A stretch of 22,260 nt of DNA from Cladosporium sp. IMV 00045 (lineage: Eukaryota; Ascomycota; Dothideomycetes; Cladosporiales; Cladosporiaceae). Within the stretch, counting starts at the first letter, position 1; each line of letters starts with the position of its first letter. Positions 9,104 to 19,700 of the stretch are shown one piece after another. A program made the position numbers and the translations under genes. The stretch is from NCBI GenBank assembly GCA_001931905.2, contig MSJI02000112.1, forward strand, positions 1 through 22,260. Direction: 5' to 3'. The notes under the pieces were generated by a model. The model saw only the letters and a list, made by a program, of their open reading frames with translations, searched no databases and was not told the origin of the DNA.

Positions 9104-9873
9104 AGGAAGCGTGCAAGCGTTTAGTGTCCATGGGATAGGGACGAGAGTTTGACCATAGTGCGGAGGCCCACATGCTTATTCTAACCGCGTAGCATACAAA
9201 TAGCTGATCTATTTCCTGCAGTCTTTGCCCGTCTCACTCGTACATTTCCACTTTCATTTCCTCCCCTCCTCACTCCCTCCTCTTGCTTGCTGCCCCCACC
9301 CCGTCGAGCTCGCCTGAGAGACGCCCCACGGCCCCTGATGCAAGGCGACCACTCAGCTTGACGCAGCCCGCGTGATATCGGTTGCTGGCTTGTGATGGCC
9401 ATGCGCGCACAAGTGAGTACCCGTCGAGCAAAGAAGGCGTTGTAGCTGCTAATGAGACACACACACACACAGCCACGACTTCGCTGTTTCCTGTCAATTA
9501 AACCCTGAAATGCCTCCCACCCGGTCAAGGAGGCGTCTGACATGCCTCTGCTGTGCGAGGTATCTTCACGGATGATCGTGCTGCAGGCTTGTAGACATGC
9601 ACCCTAGGAACTGCTGTGATGTCGTGATGTTTTCGAATTTTGCCGTTGGATGTCTATGTCTTCATGATGGAGTGCTATTCACCGAGCTGCCAGGCATTCA
9701 ATACAGCAACATTTGCCGCTGACCACAGCTGGCTTGCAAGCACGCTGTGGAATTTGTTCACTCACGCACTCGCCACTTCCTTATCCGCTCACCAGATTCC
9801 TCACGAATTCCCCATGCTTTTCACCCCTCCCTTCACTACTACACTACCCACCACTCCTACACTGCGAGCAAAC
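9104..9873. other. Divergent promoter region between two ankyrin-protein genes
   Basis: These 770 bp lie between the starts of the minus-strand Helo/ankyrin gene and the plus-strand SPX-ankyrin-GDPD gene, so both promoters must be here. A CT-rich block lies at about 9240-9300, and a second CT/CA-rich tract runs directly into the downstream ATG (about 9810-9873), as is common for fungal 5' leaders. No convincing gene was seen. Confidence 0.55.
9457..9471. repeat. (AC)7 microsatellite
   Basis: Seven AC units plus a terminal A lie in the divergent intergenic region. This is a simple repeat with no assigned role. Confidence 0.9.
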
Positions 9874-12598
9874 ATGAAATTCAGCCGCGAGTTCCGTGCA
9901 CGGCAAAACCCCGTCTGGCTGCACGCTTACGTGCGCTACGACACTTCCAAGACACTGATCAAAGCCTTAACAAACAAGGCCCAGGTCGACTCCCATCATG
10001 AAAACAGTGCAGGTAAGAGTGCAAGAATGGTCAAGCGCGTTCACATGTGACTGTACTGACCTGTACCAGCTCTCGTGGTCGCTCTGCTAGGCGATTTCCA
10101 ACTAGTCGCTGGTTTTTATACAAAGCTCGAAGCTGACGTGATCCAACGCGCCCAACGATATATGGTGACTCGCAAACGAGAACCTGAGGCAGCTGCAGAT
10201 CAAGAACAGCTCGAGCTGAAGGCGAGAGTAATTGATCTGCAGCAATTTGGGGCATTGAACACGGCTGCTTTTCTCCGTTTGCTAAATAAACTCGACCGTG
10301 TAAAGCTCGCGCCGCATGAGAAACTTGTCCCACAAAGACAGACGATTTTTGCCTCAATCTTTTCACAGCGCCCCGGTTTGTGGGACATATTGAGAAATTT
10401 GCAGTGCCATTCAGAGCCATCTATGGTTCCCACCTCATCAACTATCCCGACAGCCATTGCTTACACGGTCGGGATGTTTTCAAAACTCCTCCCTGGCAGC
10501 CTTTATTTCTCAAACGTTATGTCAAACTCCAAGCAACAGCCACCCGCTTTTGACCACGATGAATCATCTGTTAGCGCATTTGGATCGATATTTGCGATCT
10601 GTCACAGGAGGAGCAGCTGATACACGCAGCTGCAAGCGGAGATGAGGAAAAGGTTCGGTCCATCATTGAGATCGGTGCGCCACTTGACACCTTTGAGGCT
10701 GTCACGGGTCGGACACCACTTTGCTACGCAAGCATAAATGGAGATTCATCCATGGTTGGTTGCTTCTCGATGCCGGCGCCAATCCAAAATCCATAGACTG
10801 TTCCGGCTTGACTATAGCAGAGCATGCGGCTTATCGCGGCCACCATGAGGCGATGGACCTGCTTCTGGCAGCGAACAAGGAAACCCCGAATGGCAATAAC
10901 ACACTGTCTGTCGCAGATCCTCTGCTGAATTATTATGGAAGGGATCTTAATGTGTCGGATACCAACGTCTCTGCCGTCCCTAGCACCATTGGACCCCTTT
11001 CGACCTCCATCATTGTCAATCTCGGCTCACCGCACTCGACCTCAAATCGTTCAGCAACAGACTACATTATCCCCACTTTGGCAGACGCGGTCTGTTCACT
11101 ATCACTAGAACTCTCGGTTTGTGACGCCACCAGCGAACCTACTGTGGTCAGCATGCCCATTGTGGAAGATCTTAGCAACAAGCCTTGTGTGTATGTTGTT
11201 GATCCTGCCCTCAAAAGCACTGTACTGCAGATCAAGCTTTTCAGATTGCAGGGGAACATGAAGATTCTTGAGGGAACAGGGAGCAGTCTCATTGAACTCA
11301 CAAACGGAGCCGAGGGACTTGAGCTTGAAGCTGTTGGCGAGATGAGAAAAATTCCGATACTCGCCGAGCATCATGAAAGGCCCGTGGCCGTAGTTATCTA
11401 CACTCTACTGATCGTGACACCAGCTCCCAAGATGGCAGAGCCCAGTCTTAGCAAGCCTTGGAATTTTGGCAATGGAGTGGGTGGCCACCGAGGTAATACT
11501 TTATCTGCTGTGAAGTATTTGTCACGAAGCTGACCGAATTTACAGGCCTTGGTCAAAACAATCCCAAATGGCCGTTCTTGCAAATTGGCGAGAACACCAT
11601 CGAAGCGTTCGAAGCGGCCATCCGGATTGGGGCCGAATCCGTCGAATTTGACGTCCAAGTCACCAGAGACCTTGTATCTGTGATCTACCACGACTTTCTC
11701 GTCAGTGAGACGGGTACAGACGCTCCTGTGCATACTTTGAGCCACAAGCAAGTGAGTAAAAGCCGTTCTTACTAGGACGTGGAGTCGTGTAGCATGATCT
11801 GACCATTCATGCAGTTTCGAAGCGCAAACGACCCGTACTGCCATCGCCAGTCCAGCCATAGAAGAACACGTTCCTGCTCTCCACCAACTTCCATTGAGAC
11901 TGCGCAAATGCAGCAGCTTCACCAACGCATCCTCGAAACGACAGAAGGTCGTGTTATGGGTTTCAAACCGAATACCCGCGGCGCTTTCATACAAGCACCA
12001 TTTACGACCCTCGAGCAAGCGTGCAAAAGTATGGACCCAAGTGTTCCCTTCAACATCGAGCCAAGTTTGTTTCCCTCTTTTTCTTCCTATGTCACTTGCA
12101 GAGCCTAATTCAATACGTAGAATATCCGATGCCGAGACCGTCGACTGGGAAACACCGTCTCACTGGCTGTCTTTGAATTCTTACCTCGACACTATCCTCG
12201 CCACCCTAGCAAATGTGCCCCCTCAATTCTCGTCCCGACCAATCCTCTTCCCCGCCTTCAGCCCTGACATCTGCATTGCCCTTGCCCTCAAAAAAGTTCC
12301 TTACCCCGTCTACTTCCTCAACGATGCTCGCGCCCCGACTCCAGATTCGAGAGCATCATCCCTTCAGTCAGCGTTGCATTTCGCTTCAAGATGGGGACTG
12401 GACGGCATTGTCCTCGAATCGACACCCCTCGTCAATTGTCCGCGTCTGGTGTCTTTGGCGAAGAAGCGGGGCTTGGGAATTGCCACCTATGGAGCGAGGA
12501 ATAACGAGGTCGAGGCGGTAAGCCTGCAGAAAACGAACAAAGTTGAAGGGATCATTGTGGATCGAGTCAGGGAAGTCGTCATGAATTGTGAAGCGTGA
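9874..12598 (+). CDS. SPX-ankyrin-GDPD protein, glycerophosphodiesterase Gde1-like, with apparent frameshifts
   Basis: The ATG at 9874 starts an SPX domain (MKFSREFRARQNPVWLHAYV, then GFYTKLEADVIQRAQRY and LQQFGALNTAAFLRLLNKLD after a 57-bp intron at 10013-10069). An intron ending at 10607 (acceptor CACAG, donor perhaps 10516) would join it to ankyrin repeats. A middle domain typical of Gde1 follows (SIIVNLGSP, VEDLSNKP), then the GDPD catalytic domain. Further introns are 11493-11545, 11752-11814 and one starting at 12065. GDPD residues are retained: HRG, GENT, VEFDVQ, IYHDF and FNIE. Gde1 hydrolyses glycerophosphocholine to choline and glycerol-3-phosphate; SPX binds inositol pyrophosphates and links it to phosphate status. 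Oddities: the ankyrin frame breaks once near 10753-10768 with no room for an intron, probably again near 12123-12134, and only 2-3 ankyrin repeats are seen. It is either a decaying paralogue or carries base-calling errors. Confidence 0.72.
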
Positions 12599-13669
12599 GA
12601 GATGCTGGGACTACTTTGAGGCGACAGTCTTCACATGACTTCAGGGGAAGCTACTACAAAGTCGTGTCGGTTTGCGGCGAAGATACAATTGCCGAAGCAG
12701 TGTAGCGACGACAGTTCTTCTCTTGCCCACCAACCTCTCGCTAGAGATTCTTCATTGACAATGAAGAAGATATTGAGAACAATGAAAACCGAATTGGCGA
12801 TCTTCGTAAAGATGAGTCCCCACGCTAATCCCAAAGGTGCTGATTCTCTTTCCCAGTAAGGTAAGAAGGTAGGAGCCACGTACAGTACCGTGTCACCACA
12901 CGTCTAAGCTTCTATTAGAATACGGCACATGGCCGCCATCCAAAACCTGGCCTGTTTGGAAGTGGTTTCCCGTCCTGCATGTAGTATCAGCTTGCTCTAA
13001 ATGGCCATCGTGCGGTGAACTGGAACTTCGGTCGACTGAGATGTGCTGTTGACGAACACGGGAGAGGCTCTAACGAAGCCCGCCGACCTTTGAGATCGAT
13101 TGCAAGCTGACCACCGGCAATTACTTTCAGCCTTACGTCAATTTCCAGCGGACGCACTTGTACACCGGTCAGATCGCCTTTACTCAGCCGAGTAACGTAG
13201 CGCATCATCTTTCGTGTCCCTGGCGGCAAAGCGAGCAAGGCAAGAGTCGAGTGGCTCGCCACATTCCTGGTGTCACTTGTGTGTGTGGCTGCGGCCCCAT
13301 CGTGCACCGTCGCTACAGCGCGAGCCTCGCACCATGAGCCTCCGTTTGCCTAGAAGAATGCCGCGGGTGGTCACTTCCTCATTATGGGCGGGTTTCATGT
13401 CCACAGCCGGCTGGAATGAGCTTGTGCAAGTGACCGGGAACATCTTCGGCTTTGCTTGGAGAGCCTCAGCCGTGTTGTGCGAGCTCAAGATGGCATGCAG
13501 CTTTATGGTATCACTGGATATGTGAACATGGCAATCTTACAAATCTCGAGCCTCAGGTTGTCCAGACTCGGTGTATAAGAAGAGTAGCCATGTCCGTCAA
13601 TCTTTGAAACGACCAGTAAGACATGGTGCTCTCAACATTTAGCAAGAGAATTCTTTTTGATCCAACAAG
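12599..13669. other. Gene-free stretch
   Basis: About 1.07 kb between co-directional genes. Frames on both strands (for example 12631-12879 minus, with one hydrophobic stretch, and 12987-13307 minus) show no motif or splice pattern that would support a gene. I see no RNA gene or repeat. Confidence 0.45.
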
Positions 13670-14590
13670 ATGTTGAAGCCCATCATCGTCTTTAGCTTGT
13701 GCACGCTCTCCAGGGTTCTGGCGAACGACGCCATCCCAGAGAATTACTTTACCGATATCAACGGCGAACTTGCTGCCGATGCTGGCTCTCCGTACGTCTA
13801 TATCTCCACCATCACATCGTGCCTTCCAAAGCATTTGATCTAACGAATCTTCACAAAATGTGGCACTTTGCCAGCGGCTCCTGCCTCTCTAGTGCCGCCG
13901 AAGATGGCCAAGGTCACCAGACAGACAGAGTCGATGTCCCAGTCGTGTTATGCGGTGTCAACCAAAACAGGATGCAGGATGTCCGGGAGATTCATCCTTC
14001 TAGGGCTTTAACACCTTCTACCACGGAGCTGCAGGCGAGCCGTTCGATGTTGTTCCGACGTACTTTGCGACAAGGAAGTGCGGTGATGGCTCCTGGGTAT
14101 GTTCTACCTTACAAGCGATCCTTCTTTTAGGACTTCGAGCTGACACCGTGCGATTTAGAAAACTTACTATGGCATGTACTTCAAGAAAGACGTTAGCCAC
14201 AAGTCCGATTGGGAATACGCCATCTTGAGATGGATTCAAGACGGCTCCGGCAACTGGGTACGAGAGTCTGTTTCCTTAGAGGTCGATGGCGGAAGGGGAG
14301 GTGGTGCCTACGGTGACATTCCCAACACCTTCGACGGATCGAGCGACCAGTTTGAGGATGGCAACCAGGGCCGCGACCATCCCAAGTTCTACTTCGGCAA
14401 GCGCCACCACTCAGTCCACTGGGACATGGAGAGCCGCAATAAGAATACCTGTATCGAGCCTGCATTCAGGGCGAACGACTTCCAGTTCTGGGCCTCGTCG
14501 AATTTGAGACATATCGACAATATCGACCCTAGCTGGAATTATGGGCAAGCCAAGAATCCGCACGATACGGTTGCTGGAATGTGCGGTTGA
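13670..14590 (+). CDS. Secreted NPP1-like (necrosis-inducing-like) protein, exon structure uncertain
   Basis: The ATG at 13670 gives a clear signal peptide (hydrophobic residues 4-16, cleavage likely after VLA). Exon 1 ends at 13791 before a GTACGT donor, with a CTAAC branch-like site near 13842. The 3' half is clear: a block at 14004-14096, a 62-bp intron (14097-14158, donor GTATGT, CTGAC branch, acceptor TTTAG) and a final exon 14159-14590. The final exon holds a SHKSDWE stretch where the NPP1 family has its histidine-rich heptapeptide, then a DHPK motif, in the family order. The link between exon 1 and 14004 is not resolved: the frame of 14004 is closed by a TAG directly upstream, which can serve as an acceptor (TTCTAG), but no strong donor is seen. 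Some NPP1 proteins are cytolytic toward plant cells; the altered heptapeptide makes that activity doubtful. It may be an intact effector-like gene or a damaged one. Confidence 0.55.
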
Positions 14591-15017
14591 TCGAGATCGG
14601 GAATGTTAGTACGGGGTCTAGAAGTGGCATGATCGGTGAGCAGACGAGGCCAGTGATGACTGTATTCCGGCAAGTGTGTTTGTTATTTTGCGTCGAGTTG
14701 TTTCAAGAAACGGCTGTCAACTGCGTGTGCGATATGGCGCGCTTTTCAGGTCGTATCGTCAATATTCTTTGCAATCACGTAGATGACAGCCTCTTTTGTC
14801 ATGATCAGTGACGAATGGTGAACTGGTCGTGCTGTCACAAAAAATTGATGTTGTGCTTCATTGAAAAAATACCCGTCTTGACATGCCGTTGATGATTCCC
14901 AGCCGCCGATCTGAGAGCACCCCGCAGTTGAACTTCACGTCAAAAACCCCCACCACGAACATTTGTCCCAACATTCGTGACTCTTTGCCTGACAACACAC
15001 AACCTCTATTTCACAGG
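14591..15017 (+). other. Intergenic region upstream of UBA4
   Basis: These 427 bp hold the 3' flank of the NPP1-like gene and the UBA4 promoter. The UBA4 frame stays open upstream to an ATG at 14883, but that extension is low-complexity (Pro/Thr/Asn-rich) and is more likely a 5' leader. Nothing else is seen. Confidence 0.45.
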
Positions 15018-16612
15018 ATGGCAATGGAGCCTTTCTCATCGCTAGAGAGCCAAGTCCGCTCCCTCCGCCAGCAAGTCGAGTCGACCGAAACACAACTGCG
15101 TAACCTCAAAATTCAGCTGCACCAAGCCGAACAACAGTGCGAAGCGTCCCGTCAACTTGAACAGGCATGGGCAGGAGGACTTCCACAGGACTGGATAGAC
15201 GAGACATTGGCTGCGCTCTCGCCTGAAGCACAGCAAGCTGCCGGACAAGATTCCAAACCAAACTCCACACACGGGAGATGGCCATTAGAAACAGACGAAT
15301 ATAAGAGATACGGGCGGCAGATGATTCTGCCGGAGGTTGGCTTGCACGGCCAATTGAGGATGAAAAAGGCCAAAGTGCTCATTGTCGGTGTGGGAGGTCT
15401 GGGATGTCCGGCGGCGGCGTATCTTGCTGGCGCAGGCGTAGGCACCCTTGGGCTCATGGATGGTGATACTGTGGAAATATCCAATCTGCATCGCCAGGTG
15501 GCTCACGGCACGGACAGAGTCGGAATGAGCAAGGTGGATAGCGCTGCTGAATACTTGACGTCGTATGTATCTGTAGTTCTTTGTCTATTGCAGCTACTGC
15601 ATTCCTCTCTCCTAAAGTCCGTTCTGTCTGACAAAAATGATACAGCCTCAATCCCCTCACAACCTACAACCGCCACCCCTACCATCTATCACCCCAAACC
15701 GCCATCTCTGTCTTCGAACAATACGATCTCGTCTTGGATTGCACCGATCACCCAACCTCCCGTTACCTGATTTCCGACGCCTGCGTTATGACTTGCAAAC
15801 CCTTAGTATCCGCCTCAGCTCTCAAAACCGAAGGCCAACTAATCGTCCTAAACAACCAACCACTCGCCCCTGGTAACCCTTCAGGCGGGCCATGCTACCG
15901 CTGCGTGTTCCCCAAGCCGCCACCCGCAGACAGCGTTCTCAGCTGCGGCGAAGGCGGCATCCTCGGCCCCGTCGTAGGCCTCATGGGCGTCCTGCAAGCT
16001 CTCGAAGCGATCAAGCTCCTCACGGCCAAACCTCCCACCACCACACCAACAGAACCCGCTAAACCAACCCTCCTGATGTTCTCAGCCTACAGCCACCCAC
16101 CCTTCCGCAGCGTACGTCTCCGCACTCGCCGCGCAGACTGCGCGGCCTGCTCATCTCAAGCAAGCATCACGTCTCAGAGCCTCACGAGCGGCTCGCTCGA
16201 CTACATAGCGTTCTGCGGCGTTTCTCCACCAATCAACATCCTGCCGCCACAGGCCCGCGTCAGCGCTGCGGATTTCGCTCGTCTTCCGCGCGATGGATCG
16301 AATACGCTCATCGACGTGCGTGACGAGACGCAGTACGCCATGTGCGCACTGCGCGGGAGCGTAAATATTCCTTGGACGGGCAGTGCGGAGTCTTGGGCGG
16401 AAGCGGCGGCGGCTTGCGATGCGATCACTGGCAGTGGTGGTGCTGGCAAAGCGTGCTATGTTGTTTGTAGGCTGGGAAATGATTCGCAGCTGGCTGCGAA
16501 GGCACTTATGGAGCGTGCGGATCTTGCGGCTACGTTACTGGGTGTTAAGCATATTGAGGGTGGGTTTAGGGCTTGGAGGGAGCAGGTTGATTCCGGGTGG
16601 CCGGATTATTAG
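15018..16612 (+). CDS. uba4: UBA4/MOCS3: adenylyltransferase and sulfurtransferase
   Basis: Two exons (15018-15562 and 15646-16612) encode 503 residues. The 83-bp intron has donor GTATGT, a CTGAC branch and acceptor ATACAG. The order is an N-terminal coiled coil (about residues 8-40), the E1-like adenylation domain and a C-terminal rhodanese domain. The E1-like domain shows [12 protein letters not shown], the nucleotide loop [18 protein letters not shown] near residues 122-140, [12 protein letters not shown], zinc ligands CYRC (265-268) and CAAC, and SCGEGG with the conserved cysteine at 282. The rhodanese domain has the active loop CRLGNDS, catalytic Cys about 456. The enzyme activates the C-terminus of Urm1 and of the molybdopterin synthase small subunit as acyl-adenylates, then transfers persulfide sulfur to give thiocarboxylates. 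These feed tRNA wobble-uridine thiolation, urmylation and molybdenum cofactor synthesis. It is cytosolic; the Aspergillus orthologue is cnxF. All key residues are present. Confidence 0.95.
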
Positions 16613-16745
16613 TTGGGATGTATAGCTTGGAAAAGTAGATGTCTGGCAATATGGCGTGATGAATAACTGATTTGTTCATGTCATAGAGTTCGATATATAC
16701 ATGTATATTGAAAAGCGTGGGTGTGTCCAAATATCTCAACCTCAC
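16613..16745. other. Convergent 3' ends of UBA4 and oxoprolinase
   Basis: Only 133 bp separate the two stop codons of convergent genes, so their 3' UTRs probably overlap. AT-rich sequence in the middle (around 16690-16710) could hold both polyadenylation signals. Confidence 0.5.
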
Positions 16746-19700
16746 TTAAGCAGAAGCCTCCGCCTCCGCCTGTCTGCTCGCAATACTGCCACCTCTCCAA
16801 GCACTCCTTGGGTCCGACCTCTCGCTCTGCTTCGACTGGCTCTCCTTACCGACAGGACCCCATCCGCCACCACCTGGCGTGTTGATGATGATCCTATCGC
16901 CAGCCTGCATGCTAGCGGTGTTCTTCGCTCCAAGATTGATAAAACTCTCCTCAAGTTGTTCATCTTTACCTTTCTGCGCTTGCGTAGCACTCTTGGCCTC
17001 CTTGCTCTCACCATTCACATCCGCATCACTGCCCTTCAGCTTCGGCACATTGCGCACCCAGATGTTCTGCCCGCACTGTGCATCTCCACCGCCTGCCATG
17101 CCGTATGGGTGGTAGACGCGTCGCTCGCTGAGAATGCTGACTTGGACAGGGATGCGGAACTCAATGTCGCGAACGACACCATCACCACCACGATGTTGGC
17201 CCACGCCGTGGCTGCCCTCACGGAGGCTGAATTCGCGCAGCAGAACGGGGTAGCGTCGCTCGAAGACCTCTGAGTCGGTGATGCGCGTGTTGGTCATGTG
17301 CGTGTGCACACCAGAAGTACCATCCCAATCGCTTCCGGCACCGGAGCCACCTGCGATGGTCTCGTAGTAGCCGAAGCCTTTGACTTCCTTTTCACCGGAG
17401 ATGTTGCCGCCGAAGCCGAATGTCAGGTTGTTGCAGTCGCCTTGGCTGGCGGCGCAGGCCTGGAAGGCTTTGAGGACGACGTCGGTAACGCGCTGGGAGG
17501 TGAGCACATTGCCACCGACGACTGCTGCGGAGCCGGAGGGTGAGAGGAACGAGCGCGGTGGGATGATGACCTTGACGGGGCTGAGACAGCCTTGGTTTAG
17601 AGGGATGTCTTCTTTGATCAAACAACGGAGGCAGTAGATGATGGCGCTGTACGTGACGGCTTGAGGTGCATTGATGTTGCCATAGACCTCAGGGCCGGTG
17701 CCTGTGAAGTCGAAGATTGCTTCACCTTTTTCGGCGTCGATGGTGACTTTGAGCTTGATGGGACTGCCGTCGTCCATATGATCCATCGCAGAAAGATCCT
17801 GGCCTTCAAAGCGTTTGCTCACGTCCTTTAGGAGGTTACGTACGCTGAGCTCGGCGTTATATTGGATGTTGTGCATGTAGAATTGCACGACTTCCTCGCC
17901 ATAGTCTTCAATCAAAGAGCTAATCAAATTGATGCCCTTCTGGTTGGCAGCCACCTGCGCTTTCAAGTCATTGATGTTGTCTGCAAGGCATCGCGTTCCA
18001 GAGCAGCCGGGGTACTGTGCGGGCTCCTTAAGCAAGATCTCCGTAATACGTTCCTCGTCAAATCTGCCCTCGGAGACAAGCTTTTCGCTCTTGATGGCAG
18101 CGCCTTCCTGGAAAAGCTCGCGGGAGTGAGGGGGCATCGATCCGGGCAAGATGCCACCAATATCAGCATGGTGAGCGCGAGAGGCGACGTAAAAGGCAAT
18201 TTCATCGCCACTGAAAGCAGGGGTGATGACAGTGATGTCGGGCAAGTGAGTACCGCCGAACATCGGGTGGTTTGAGACGAGAACGTCGCCCTTCTTCAGC
18301 TTACCACGCCAGAGTGCCGACTGTTTCTGAACACATGTCGACATGCTGCCCAAGTGGACGGGCAGGTGAGGCGCGTTCGCAACAAGACCGCCGTCCGCAT
18401 CGAAGAGTGCGCAGGAGTAGTCCAGGCGTTCCTTGACGTTAGTACTGACACTGGTCTTTTGCAGAGCTCTACCCATCTGCTCGGCGATGGCCATGAAGCG
18501 GTGCGAGAAGATGCTGAGCATGATGGGGTCGACTTCCTTGATAGTGAGCTGCTTCTCACTGCTCTTGCTTTCGCCAACGTTAATAACAACGTGGGTGTCG
18601 ATGAGCAACGCGGTGGCGTTCGGTGTCACAACAATAGTTTGCGTCCCATCAGCGATGATGGCAGGGCCCTTGATGCGATCACCCACGGCCAGATCTTCCA
18701 GCTTGTAGACAGCAGTTTCCTGCCTGCCGCCATCGAAGTACACGGAGCGGCTACCGTAGACCTTTTCTCCTTTGCCGATATCCTTCGGCTTGATGTCCTT
18801 GAGCTGCTGGTCGACGGTCTTCTCAAGACCTTCGAATGTTTTGCCGATACCACGAACACGGACGTCGTCGATGATAATGTCACGGTCAGGCAGAGTGAAA
18901 CCGAATTCCTGATCGTGCTGCTTGACGAAAGCTCTGCCAAAGGCCCAATCTTGGCCGTCGTACTCCTTCGCTGTCTCTTCGCTGTTCGGTTTGAGAATCA
19001 TGAGTGCGGACTCGGTACCTCGGTAGCGCATGTTGAGATATTCCTCAAATTGCAGTTGACCTTCATCGAAGCCCTGCTCTTTCAAAGTTGCTGCAGACTT
19101 CTTCTTGAGTTCCTCCATCTTGCCTTGCAGGTATTTCTTCGCCTCTTGGTCGTTTTCAGACCACACCTGAGATTCAGGCTCCTGCCTCTCGTCGACCACG
19201 TCTGCCAGCGCCATGCCGTACGCAGACAGAACAGACGAATACCTGTGTACCAGAATTTGGCTGATACCGAGGGCTTCTGCGATAGCGACGGCGTGCTGTC
19301 CACCCGCGCCACCAAACGTCGCCAAGCGGTGCTTCGAAGTGTCGTGGCCCCTGGCCTCCGTCAGACTGCGAATCGGGCGGGTCATAGTCTCGTTGGCGAT
19401 CTTGATGAAGCCATATGCGACTTCGTCCAAGCTCATGGATTTGTCTTTGCTGCCAGCAATGTCTTGGTTGATCTGCTTGGTCAACTCCTCGAACAGAGCC
19501 TTGCTTGCATTCTCGTCCAGACCTTCATCCTCATTCTTGCCGAAAATCTTTGGGAAGAAGTCTGGGAGCAACCTGCCCAGGAAGAGATTTGCGTCTGTGA
19601 TAGTCAAAGGCCCGCCTTTGCGGTAGCAAGCTGGTCCTGGGTGAGCGCTGGCACTCTCTGGGCCAACAACGAAGAGGCCGTTTCTCCAGAACAGCCTGCT

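Noticed and set aside
12631..12879. Minus-strand 82-codon frame with a hydrophobic segment, possible small membrane protein
   Set aside because: No signal beyond chance hydrophobicity, and it lies in the 3' flank of the Gde1-like gene.
14883..15017. In-frame N-terminal extension of UBA4
   Set aside because: Low-complexity sequence unlike any family member; the ATG at 15018 has a good context and precedes the expected coiled coil.
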